The notes under the pieces were generated by a model. That model searched no databases. It had not been told where the DNA came from and saw nothing but the letters and a program-made list of their open reading frames with translations. The translations under genes were made by a program, and so were the position numbers. From the NCBI GenBank assembly GCA_900538905.1, contig UPZS01000047.1, forward strand, positions 1 to 15,635: DNA of 15,635 bases. Reading direction: 5' to 3'. This DNA comes from an uncultured Sutterella sp. GTDB lineage: Bacteria > Pseudomonadota > Gammaproteobacteria > Burkholderiales > Burkholderiaceae_F. Positions 1 through 8,400 of this stretch are shown here, in pieces. Position 1 is the stretch's first letter. Every line of letters begins with the position of its first letter.

Positions 1-3
1 GAA

Positions 4-11
4 ACCTCCTT
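4..11 (-). promoter_or_regulatory. Shine-Dalgarno of a minus-strand gene lying left of the window
   Basis: On the minus strand positions 11 to 4 read AAGGAGGT, a near-perfect ribosome-binding site. The window ends four to five bases later, so the start codon must lie just outside. It suggests that a separate gene begins directly downstream of the truncated recombinase on the same strand, about 65 bases after its stop. The gene cannot be identified from here. Confidence 0.5.
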
Positions 12-74
12 TTGATACATGGCTTATAGCCGTATTCGTTTTGAGATTCAAAATTCCGCAACGATGACCTTAGT

Positions 75-569
75 TCAATGGCGATCAAGATCGATATTAG
101 ATAGCTGCAGCCCTGAGATTTCGCTCCTGCGTAATCCGCAGCCAAGACCAACAGCGAGGATTGCGGCATCCCTGATGTCCTTTGGTGAGCCTCCGTTGAT
201 GCACCCCTGAAGCAATTGACGTATATCGTCAGAGGACAAACAGGGTGAACCATGACGTGAATTGCCGCGAAAATTGGGGATTCGCTCAATTGCAAAATAT
301 TGCTCCAAGGGCATCAGTCGCTGAAAACATGCTTCTTCGCAGAGGCTTTTAATCACACTCAGTGTGAAATTTTGGCTGGCAGCTTTTCTGTGGGTGAGCT
401 CTGGGCGAGCTAGTAGAGCGCCGATGGTTGCTCGTGTGAATGTAGACCAGTCAATATCGTTCACGCTGGCTATTTGAAAAAGCTGCGCTAGGCGATTTAG
501 TTCGTAGCCTATGCGTCTTCTGGACTGAGGTGAGGGATAACGGTTTAGACAGGCTTCTTGGATGTTCAT
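75..569 (-). CDS. Truncated tyrosine recombinase/integrase (N-terminal domain plus Arg box only)
   Basis: This 164-residue protein resembles the first half of a tyrosine site-specific recombinase. Residues 1-95 look like the helical core-binding (SAM-like) domain. Residues 111-160 match the beginning of the catalytic domain: an LSSDDIRQLL helix, then RDAAILAVGLGCGLRRSEI with the first catalytic arginine (about R147). The later box (H-x-x-R and the nucleophilic Tyr) is absent, since a TGA ends the frame at 75-77, whereas family members are usually about 300 residues or more. Reading past the stop in the same frame gives only eight codons. The frame one base over stays open to the window edge but shows no recognisable recombinase motif. 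The ATG at 567-569 is well supported by AAGGAG at 579-584, nine bases upstream. It is therefore translated or recently was, but should be catalytically dead alone. It is probably a decayed mobile-element or phase-variation recombinase; a split gene continuing outside the window is possible. Confidence 0.7.
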   Translation of the reverse strand: MNIQEACLNRYPSPQSRRRIGYELNRLAQLFQIASVNDIDWSTFTRATIGALLARPELTHRKAASQNFTLSVIKSLCEEACFQRLMPLEQYFAIERIPNFRGNSRHGSPCLSSDDIRQLLQGCINGGSPKDIRDAAILAVGLGCGLRRSEISGLQLSNIDLDRH

Positions 570-655
570 GTTGACTTACTCCTTACGCGTGGAGAGGAGT
601 CAACAGGATGCATCCAGTAGCAGTGTTTAAAAGGCTAAGTTCAAGAAGGTTTCAC

Positions 656-814
656 GAAAAGCGTACGTAATACCCGGTAAAAGTGTTGTTTTTATACATC
701 ATCTTTTGCGAAGATCTCTTTTGTTATGTTCTGTGCAAAACAAAAGATGTCCACGAAAATCTGAAATAAAATCAGTGGGTTGCTAAGTGGGTTTAGTGAA
801 AATGCCTACGTAAT
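656..814. repeat. Near-direct repeat pair, GAAAA(T)GC-N-TACGTAAT
   Basis: Copy one at 656-671 reads GAAAAGCGTACGTAAT. Copy two at 798-814 reads GAAAATGCCTACGTAAT. They differ by one inserted T and one G/C change, and both hold the TACGTA palindrome. Function is unknown; a regulator binding site or an old recombination site next to the recombinase gene are the obvious candidates. Confidence 0.4.
700..749. repeat. Inverted repeat CATCTTTTG / CAAAAGATG
   Basis: CATCTTTTG at 700-708 is exactly complementary to CAAAAGATG at 741-749. A competing inner repeat, CTTTTGTT at 718-725 with AACAAAAG at 739-746, shares the right arm, so two alternative hairpins are possible. There is no T-run of the kind expected for an intrinsic terminator. 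It could be an operator, a structured leader, or chance in AT-rich DNA. Confidence 0.4.
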
Positions 815-996
815 GTTGTTCAACCATAGTATGGAGACAAGTTTTTCTTTCCTTTAAGATGCTCGCATCGGTCTTCACCAAAAGTGCGGTAGCCGAGCTG
901 TTTTTGCCTCTTGAGCTGAAGTTCCGAAGGATTGTTACGTTCGAACAACAATCGATTTTTGTTTAATTTTTAGGTGTCTTTCCTAGGAAGCAAATC

Positions 997-2148
997 ATGA
1001 AAAAGACATTGGTTGCTTTGGCGGCTATGACCGCCATGTGTGGCGCTTCGGCCACTTCTCTGACGTTGTACGGTGTTGTGGATACCGGCCTTGCTTATAA
1101 CTCTATCGACTGGGATGGTTACAAGGGGCTCGAAGGTCAAGGCGGTGACAGCTTCGGTATGCAATCCGGTCAGCGTTCCGGCTCCCGTTTCGGTATGAAG
1201 GGTGTTGAAGACCTCGGCAATGGCCTGCAGGTTGGCTTCGTTCTTGAAAACGGTTTTTACACCGACACGGGTGCAGACAAAGATGCGTTCTTCGACCGTG
1301 AATCGAGCCTCTACCTCGAGGGTAGCTTTGGTAAGTTCGGTATGGGCCGTTTGAGCACGTTCGCTAACGACGCTGGCTCGACCGGTATCGGAGGCTACTT
1401 CTCGTCCTTCGGTACGGGTTGGGGCGATGTTGGTGTTCAGAACTACATGCAGGCCTACCGTCCGACGCGTATGGACAACGTGGTCTACTACAAGTCGCCG
1501 AACTTTGCCGGTGCAGAAGTTTGGGTGATGTACGGCATGGGTAGCAACGATTCTGAAAACGAATCTGGTTCGGATCGCTACTATGCTGCGGCAGTGACGT
1601 ACAACAACGGTGGCTTGAGCCTCTATGGTGCTGTTGACGTTCTCAACAAGCAGACCTGGGACAACGCGAAGGATAGCCCTGTGTCAGGGCATGGCAAAGA
1701 CCAGATCACGATTACGGCTGCTGTGAACTACGATTGCGGCTATGCCAAGAGCTACCTCGGTGTGCATTGGTTCGACAATGCCAAGGCTGTTGGTAGCAGC
1801 GCCGCAGGCGATGCCAGCTGGTCTCGCCTGGGTAACGGTTTGGTCGATGACTACCGTTACGGCGACGCCACGGGTTGGTCTGTGATGGCGGGCGTGGATG
1901 TTCCGGTTGGCGGCGGTACTGTCAAGACCTCCATCGGCTATTTGGATGCTTCCTCTGATGCCTACAGCCCTGCTGCCAAGAAAGAAGTTGATAAGGACTT
2001 CAGCCGCTTCATGGCCGCTGCCGGCTATGAATACTACCTGTCCAAGCGCACCACGCTGTACGCAGGTGCCGGTTACATCCAGGACAGCGTTGCCAACAGC
2101 GATCCGCGTTGGGTGCAGGTCAACTGCGGTCTGACGCACAAGTTCTAA
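997..2148 (+). CDS. Gram-negative outer-membrane porin (Burkholderiales type)
   Basis: This 383-residue protein is a general-diffusion porin of the betaproteobacterial Porin_4/OmpC-like family, expected to form a 16-stranded trimeric beta-barrel for small hydrophilic solutes. A signal peptide is clear: MKKT, a hydrophobic stretch, and an AxA site (A17-S18-A19), so the mature protein begins near T20 with the typical SLTLYGVVDTGL first strand. Other family marks are the SGSRFGMKG segment, DRESSLYLEGSFGKFGMGR before the constriction loop (about residues 120-160), and a C-terminal Phe in a GLTHKF last strand, the signal for BAM-mediated assembly. The ATG has a GGAAG-like ribosome site about ten bases upstream. 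It is followed by its own terminator, so it is probably monocistronic. Two mature cysteines, C247 and C377, are less usual for porins. Exact solute preference cannot be read from sequence. Confidence 0.95.
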   Translation: MKKTLVALAAMTAMCGASATSLTLYGVVDTGLAYNSIDWDGYKGLEGQGGDSFGMQSGQRSGSRFGMKGVEDLGNGLQVGFVLENGFYTDTGADKDAFFDRESSLYLEGSFGKFGMGRLSTFANDAGSTGIGGYFSSFGTGWGDVGVQNYMQAYRPTRMDNVVYYKSPNFAGAEVWVMYGMGSNDSENESGSDRYYAAAVTYNNGGLSLYGAVDVLNKQTWDNAKDSPVSGHGKDQITITAAVNYDCGYAKSYLGVHWFDNAKAVGSSAAGDASWSRLGNGLVDDYRYGDATGWSVMAGVDVPVGGGTVKTSIGYLDASSDAYSPAAKKEVDKDFSRFMAAAGYEYYLSKRTTLYAGAGYIQDSVANSDPRWVQVNCGLTHKF

Positions 2149-2218
2149 TCGCTTGCGGTTGGTTTCAGGAGTGCTATAAGAAAACTTTGACCTCCTTGTT
2201 TCTAGGTGCTCCTGACTT

Positions 2219-2276
2219 AGGTTTCCGAAAATTGTGCTGTTTCAAAACTGCCCCTGTTTTCGGAAACCTTTTGTTT
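2219..2276 (+). terminator. Rho-independent terminator after the porin gene
   Basis: AGGTTTCCGAAAA at 2219-2231 pairs perfectly with TTTTCGGAAACCT at 2257-2269, a 13-bp stem, followed by TTTTGTTT through 2276. The loop of 25 bases is longer than usual. It lies 70 bases after the porin stop and before the synthase promoter candidate, so it should insulate the two transcription units. Confidence 0.85.
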
Positions 2277-2348
2277 ATGTCGTTTCGGTTTCAATGTCGG
2301 AATACGGCCTAAACAAAAGGTTGCGGTTTACTCGTTTTTTGATGCGAT

Positions 2349-2377
2349 TTGTCAAAATTCGAGAGCTGAGAGAAAAT
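2349..2377 (+). promoter_or_regulatory. Candidate sigma-70 promoter for the synthase gene
   Basis: TTGTCA at 2349-2354 (five of six to TTGACA) is followed after exactly 17 bases by GAAAAT at 2372-2377 (four of six to TATAAT). Transcription would start near 2384, giving a leader of roughly 45 bases before the GTG start at 2428. The placement, after the porin terminator and just ahead of the gene, is sensible, but this is a visual match only. Confidence 0.4.
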
Positions 2378-2427
2378 TTGCCTTTCGCAAAGCCTATTGT
2401 TATTCGTTATTGAGAAGAGAGATAAAA

Positions 2428-5400
2428 GTGAGCGTTGTGCGTCCGAGCGCTGTGGCCGTTGTTGGTATTGGATGTCGCTTCCCCGGGGGCATTGATTCAC
2501 TCAAAGCGCTCGAGGTGTTGCTGGAGCGAGAAGAGGATGCATTAGGGCAACTGCCGTTTGAGCGTTTTGACGTTGAACGGTATTTCTCTAGCGAACAATC
2601 TACGCCGGGAACGTTTTACGCTCCGCGATGCGGCACCGTTGGCGACATTCGCTATTTCGATGCTCGCTTTTGGGGAATGTCTGCCAAGGAGGCGGAAAAT
2701 CTTGATCCCCAGCAGCGTATGGTCTTGGAGATGACCTGGGAAGCCTTTGAAGACGCAGGCATTCCTCCCTCCAAGATGGCTCACAGTGACACGGCCGTAT
2801 TCATTGGGGCAGCGAGCGCTGACATGGCGATTCTGCACAGCGACGACGCGGCTGTGCAGGGGCCCTATACGATGACGGGCACGCAGCTTTCCATTATCTC
2901 CAACCGCATCAGCTATTGCTTCAATTTGCACGGGCCGAGCATGACGGTGGATACGGCCTGTTCGTCCAGTCTGGTGGCGATCAGTCAGGCTGTCGAATGC
3001 ATTCGCTCCGGTCGGGCCAAAGCGGCAGTTGCGGGCGGCGTGAATGTTCTTCTGTCTCCCATGGGTTTCGTTGGCTTTTCCAAGGCACACATGCTGTCGC
3101 CCACCGGAGCTTGTCGTGTGTTTGATGAAAAGGCTGACGGCTATGCGCGAAGCGAAGGCGGTGCAGTTGTCCTTCTCAAAGATCTCGAAGAAGCTGTCAA
3201 AGACGGTGATGCCATTTATGCCGTGATTCGCGCCGCAGCGGTGAATTCCGACGGTCGCACGACCGGTATTGCGTTGCCCAGTGGCGAAGCTCAAGCGCAA
3301 CTGCTCAAAGACGTTTACGAAGGAGCCGAGACCGGGTTCGACAAATCTCGCATCGCGTACGTTGAAGCCCATGGAACAGGTACGGCTGTGGGGGACCCTG
3401 TGGAAACGGGGGCTATTGGCCGCGTGTTGGGGCATCGCGAAGCGTCACAAGAGCCGCTTGTTATCGGTTCTGTGAAAGGCAATTTGGGACATTTGGAAAC
3501 CGGCTCGGGCATGGCCGGTCTGGCAAAGGCACTGCTGACGCTTCAAAACTGCAGGATCTATCCCAACCTGCACTTTGAAACGCCTAATCCCGCCATTGAT
3601 TTCAAATCCTTGGGTTTGCGTGTAGCCACCCAAATCGAACCGTTGCCGAAAGTCAATGGATTGCCGTTGGTGGGCATCAACTCCTTTGGCTTTGGCGGTA
3701 CCAACGCGCACGTAGTCCTTGAAGGTTGCGCTGAGGCTGATCAAACACAGGAGCAACCGACTTTTGCAATGCAAGACACTTGCTTGCCTTTGTTGCTCTC
3801 GGCCAAGAGTAAGGAATCCGTTCTCAAGCTGGCGGCAAGTTGGAAAGATTTTTTGACGCAGGAATTGGACGGCTTCAGTGACGAAAAGGCTCGTCTGGCT
3901 CGGTTTAACCAATTGGCTGCGGCTGTTCTTCAGCAACGCGATTTGTTAACTCACCGTGTGCTGGTGCAGGGAAAAAGTGTTGACGGTGTGATTCGAGCGC
4001 TTGAAGCCGCTTCTGAGGAGAAGAGCGCAGAGCCGTCTGACGCAATCCTGGTGCATGATCGCGACACTGTGGCGGCGGACAAGGCTAAAACTGCCTTCGT
4101 CTTTTCCGGTAACGGCAGCCAGTGGGTTGGCATGGGGACGGTTCTTTACCGCGACAATACCGTGTTCAGAACGGCTGTTGACGAAGCTGATGTCTACTTT
4201 GAGCCGCTGGCAGGCTTTAAGTTGAGTTCCGTTCTGACGACGCCCACGGACGATAAGTCTGTCTGGTCGCTGGATCGTACGGAAATTGCACAGCCTTTGC
4301 TTTTTGCCTGTCAGCTCGGTTTGCTTGCTTGTTTGCGCTCGATCGGCATCGATGCACAAGCCTATTGCGGGCACAGCGTAGGGGAGGTGGCAGCAGCTTA
4401 TGCGGCCGGACGACTGACGCTTGCCAATGCTGTCAAGATCATTTATCAGCGCTCTCGTTTACAAGGCAAAACACGAGGCGCCGGGGTGATGGCGGCTGTT
4501 CATCTCAAGGAGGGGCTTGACGATCTGTTGAAGGTTCACGGTGAGATTGCCGTTGCCGGCATCAATGCGCCCGAAAGTCTCACGGTGAGTGCTCCTCAGA
4601 CGGCCATGAGCGCTTTCATTACCGCCGTCAAAGCCAAAGGCGGTGCTGCCAAACAGCTGGCGTTGGACTATGCCTTCCACAGTCCAGCCATGGAGACTAT
4701 CCACGCGGACATTCTCCATGATTTGGCTGACATTGTTTCCGAACCGCAAGAGGACTTGAACAGTTGCTTCTACTCTACGGTAACTGGAGATGCTTTAGCC
4801 GACGATACGCCGCTTGATGCTTCCTATTGGTGGAAAAACGTTCGCAATGCGGTGATGTTCGAGTCGGCCGTCAAGGCTATGTTGCGTGACGGCGTACGTC
4901 GTTTTGTGGAAGTTGGACCGCACGCGATTCTTGTGGGGTATTTGCGCAATACGGCTCGCGCACAAAGCGTTGATGTTCAGATTTGTGCGCTGGAGCGCCG
5001 TGGCGACGAATCCGCCGATCATTTGATGAGTCAGATGTTCAAGGCCGTGGCGGGAGGCGTTCCCATGCATCCTGCGTGGCCGGTGGTGCCTCGTGAACGA
5101 AATTTGCCTCATTACCCATGGAATCGAACGCTTGCATGGAACAAACCCACGTCTGAGACGGCTGCGCTCTTTGCTCCGCAACAAGTACCGACTCTGCTGG
5201 GGTATCCGGTTGCAAAGGGCAGGAACACATGGGTAAATCGCGTCGATACGGTTCGGTTGGATTGGCTTGCCGGTCATCGAATTGACGACACCGTTTTGTT
5301 CCCTGCCGCCGGTTTCCTTGAAGCGGCGGTGAGCGCCGGTCAGTTGGCGTTGAAGGATGTGCTGAGCGAAGCACAGGCCAAGGGCAAGAAAGAAGTTGCC

Positions 5401-8400
5401 GAACTGGTTAATTTCTCGATTCTTCGCGGCCTGCCGCTTGCCGGGAAGGAATCGCACACGATGCGCACGCGCGTGACCGACGACGGCGTGCTCACAATCG
5501 AATCGCATCGTGAGGGCGCCAATGAGCCTTTCGGTCTTTTGGTGCGCTCTCGTGTGCGTGCGGCCGACACGACCGGACTGGATGCCTATAAGCTTGATTT
5601 GACGATCACGCATAACGACAGCGCCAAAGTCAATCCAGATGCTTTCTATCGGCACTTGCAGTCGGCAGGACTTAACTATGCCGACGCTTTCCTGTCGGTG
5701 GCTGAGCTCTGGTTTGATAAGACGAAACAGAGTGCCGGAACAGATTGCTCTGTTCTGGCTCGCTTGTCGTGCCCGCGTACGCTCTATGCCAATGCGGCGT
5801 TGGGAATTGAAGCCAAATTGAGCACGGTGCCGCCGCTGGTTGATGCCGCGATGCAAAGCGTGTTTGCCGCTGTGGGCAGTTTGCTTTCGGATAAGCCCGA
5901 GAATGCTCAGCTTACGCACGCCTATCTGCCGGTTTTCTTCGGTCGCGTGCTAATGCTTGCCGACAAGATTCCGGCATGGTCGAAGGCCGTTATCAAACGT
6001 GTTTCCGCGATGACGCTCACGGTGGATATCGAGCTTTTCGATGAAAACGGTCAGTGCGTGGGTCTACTGCAAGATCTGCGGTTGCGCCGTGCTCCCAAAG
6101 CGGCGCGACTGCAGCCGGCTGCCTACACAGAAGTGTGGGCGGCTCCCTGCTTGACGTTGCCTCGATTTGAAGAGTTGCCCGTGGTGGCGGCTCCTCTGGA
6201 AGTCAGTACTCTTCGTAGCTGGGATTGGCAGGATGCTTCGCAATTGGCGACAGTCCTTATCGGTGCCTATGCCTATCAAGCCGTCAGTCGCAAGGGTGAA
6301 TGGCTGCCGGCGGAACTTCTTTTTAGCGGCAGCGGCTTTACGGTCAACGAAGCAGCAGCGCGCTGGTTAGCGCAAGTGATGGCCCAGAGCGGCTATGCAG
6401 TGACGCAAACCGAAACCGGGGAGACGCTCTACAACGCTGTTGAGTCGCCAGATTACACCGCAAACATCCTGTTTCAAACGCTGATGGCAACGTATCCGGC
6501 CTACTGGTCGCTCTGGATGCGCATGCAACGCGTGGGCAAAAACTTGGCCGCGCTTTTGTCGGACGACACAACGCTTGAGAAGGTTCGTGGCGAACTGCCC
6601 GCCATGCTCAACGATCTGGGAGCAGCAACGCCGACGGTTCTTTTGGCGCAAAAAGAGCTGATCGGCGCGCTGCAAACGCTTGTGGATCGTATTGAGGCGT
6701 ACGCGCCGATGACGTTGCAGATCAAGGGCTTGATTCGTGCCGACAACTTTGAGCGTGCCGAGAGCATCATTGCAGCGACAAGTGATCGCGTGCATTGGAC
6801 GGTCGTTGCCGACGGCAGCAAGCTTGCGCGAGCCAAGGCGGTTTTTGAGGCTCGTTACCACGTCGAAGTGCTTGACATCATTCAGGCGCCTTTGCATCAG
6901 TTTGCCGTTGCGGTTGTGCCTGAAGGCTGCGGTCGCGATAAGGCGGCATCGCTTCTGGTGCAAAAGTTGGCTTCCGCCTTGATACCCAACGGCTTTTTGT
7001 TCTCTCTGGAAGAAGCTCCCAATGCCATTTCGAATTTCCTTGAAGGCTTGGACGCTCAATGGTGGGGAGAGGATGCGCGGGAGCGTCCGGTTTCTCGTCT
7101 GATTGATAAGGATTCTTGGGGCACGATTTATGCGGACGCGCACTTGCGCAATCTGACGGAGCATCTGTCGGTGCTGTCGAATTGTGCCGTTTGTGAGCCC
7201 TACTACATTGCCATCGCACAAAACGAAAAAGCGATGCCCTTGGCGGAAAACTCAGCCGAAGAAAAGCAGACGCTTTTGGTGGCAGTGGATCTGAACGATA
7301 ACAGCAGTATTGAACTGGCACAGCGTTTGGCGGGCTTTACCTCTGATTTGCTCGAAGTGTTGTTTGCTCCGATTGACTCTTCGGCAAAGGTTCCGGACGG
7401 CATCGCGCTGGTGTCGGAAACAGTCGACACCTACGCTGAGCAGCACCCGCATGTGCCCGTGGTGAGTCTCGTTGATTGCCGGGCTCAAAACGAATGTGCG
7501 CTTGTGGCAACACTTTCGCTTGTGCAGGCTTTTGTCAGGAAGGGCGTCACCAACCCGTGGACAATGGTTGGTTTCGGCAACAGCATTTCTAGTCGTGCAC
7601 TTCTTGGGTTCAAGCGTGTTGTGCAAAACGAACAGCCGCAATTGGATCTGCGTTGGGCGGGTCTTTGTGATGAGTCCGATGAAACGTTGTGTGTATTCCT
7701 AAGCTGGGTGGCCGGAGAGGCGGTCAGCGGCATCAACATGCCCTTTGTGGCCCACGAAACTGAAATTGAAGTCCAAAACGGGCAAAAATTTGTTCCGGAA
7801 GTCCGCGTACACCGTCATGCCGGTGCAAATCCGGAAAATCCGATCGAACTTGCCTTTGACGTACCGGGAAAATTGGACCGCTTGTACTGGAAGCGCGTGC
7901 CTGCCAAAACCTTGGCCGATGACGAAGTCCGTGTGTCAGTTCGAGCCACGGCACTTAACTTCCGCGACGTGATGTGGGCGATGGGACTTCTGCCTGAAGA
8001 AGCGCTGGAAAATGGTTTCTCCGGTCCGACGATGGGCTTGGAAGCCGCCGGCATTGTCACCGAAGTCGGTTCAAGCGTTACCAAGTTCAAGCCGGGCGAC
8101 GCCGTGCTGGCTTTTGCGCCGGCTTGCTTTGCAAGCGAAATCGTGACTCGGGAAGATGCCGTTGCGAGAAAACCAGAAGCCCTTTCGTTTGAAGAAGCGG
8201 CAGGCGTTCCGGTGGCTTTCTTTACCGCGTGGTATGCCATCGTTGAAATGGGGCGTGCGCAAAAGGGTGAATCCATTCTGATTCATGGTGCGGCCGGTGG
8301 CGTCGGATTGGCAGCCATCCAAATTGCACAACTTCTGGGCTTGACGATCTACGCTACAGCCGGGACGCAAGCCAAGCGAGATCTTGTGAGAGCTCTGGGT

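Larger units (their letters stand above)
570..996. other. Gene-free intergenic region between recombinase and porin
   Basis: No convincing ORF is present in 427 bases. The region separates two divergent genes and so should contain the porin promoter and the recombinase promoter. I could not pick a confident -35/-10 pair for either. It is relatively AT-rich and carries small repeats listed separately: an inverted repeat at 700-749, a near-direct repeat at 656-671 and 798-814, and related GTTGTTC / GAACAAC half-sites near 815-822 and 942-951. A GTTCGAAC palindrome at 939-946 lies 50 bases before the porin start. Confidence 0.6.

Noticed and set aside
570..996. Invertible promoter controlled by the nearby recombinase
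   Set aside because: The inverted repeats found are short and too close together to flank an invertible segment, and the recombinase ORF lacks most catalytic residues.
2109..2312. 67-codon plus-strand frame at the end of the porin
   Set aside because: It overlaps the porin 3' end out of frame and reads through the terminator hairpin, so it is not a plausible gene.
2410..2427. Upstream TTG start for the synthase
   Set aside because: No Shine-Dalgarno precedes it, whereas the purine-rich stretch lies between it and the GTG at 2428, which begins just before the conserved KS N-terminus.
2542..3435. Long minus-strand frame of 297 codons inside the KS region
   Set aside because: It lies wholly antisense to well-conserved KS coding sequence and its translation has no recognisable domain; it is a shadow of codon use in the real gene.
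4795..5919. Minus-strand frame of 374 codons opposite AT/DH
   Set aside because: Antisense to clear AT and DH motifs; the translation is rich in Arg, His and Gln with no family signature.
6367..7221. Minus-strand frame of 284 codons opposite the methyltransferase-like region
   Set aside because: The plus-strand frame continues uninterrupted and aligns with PKS architecture; the antisense product shows no motif.
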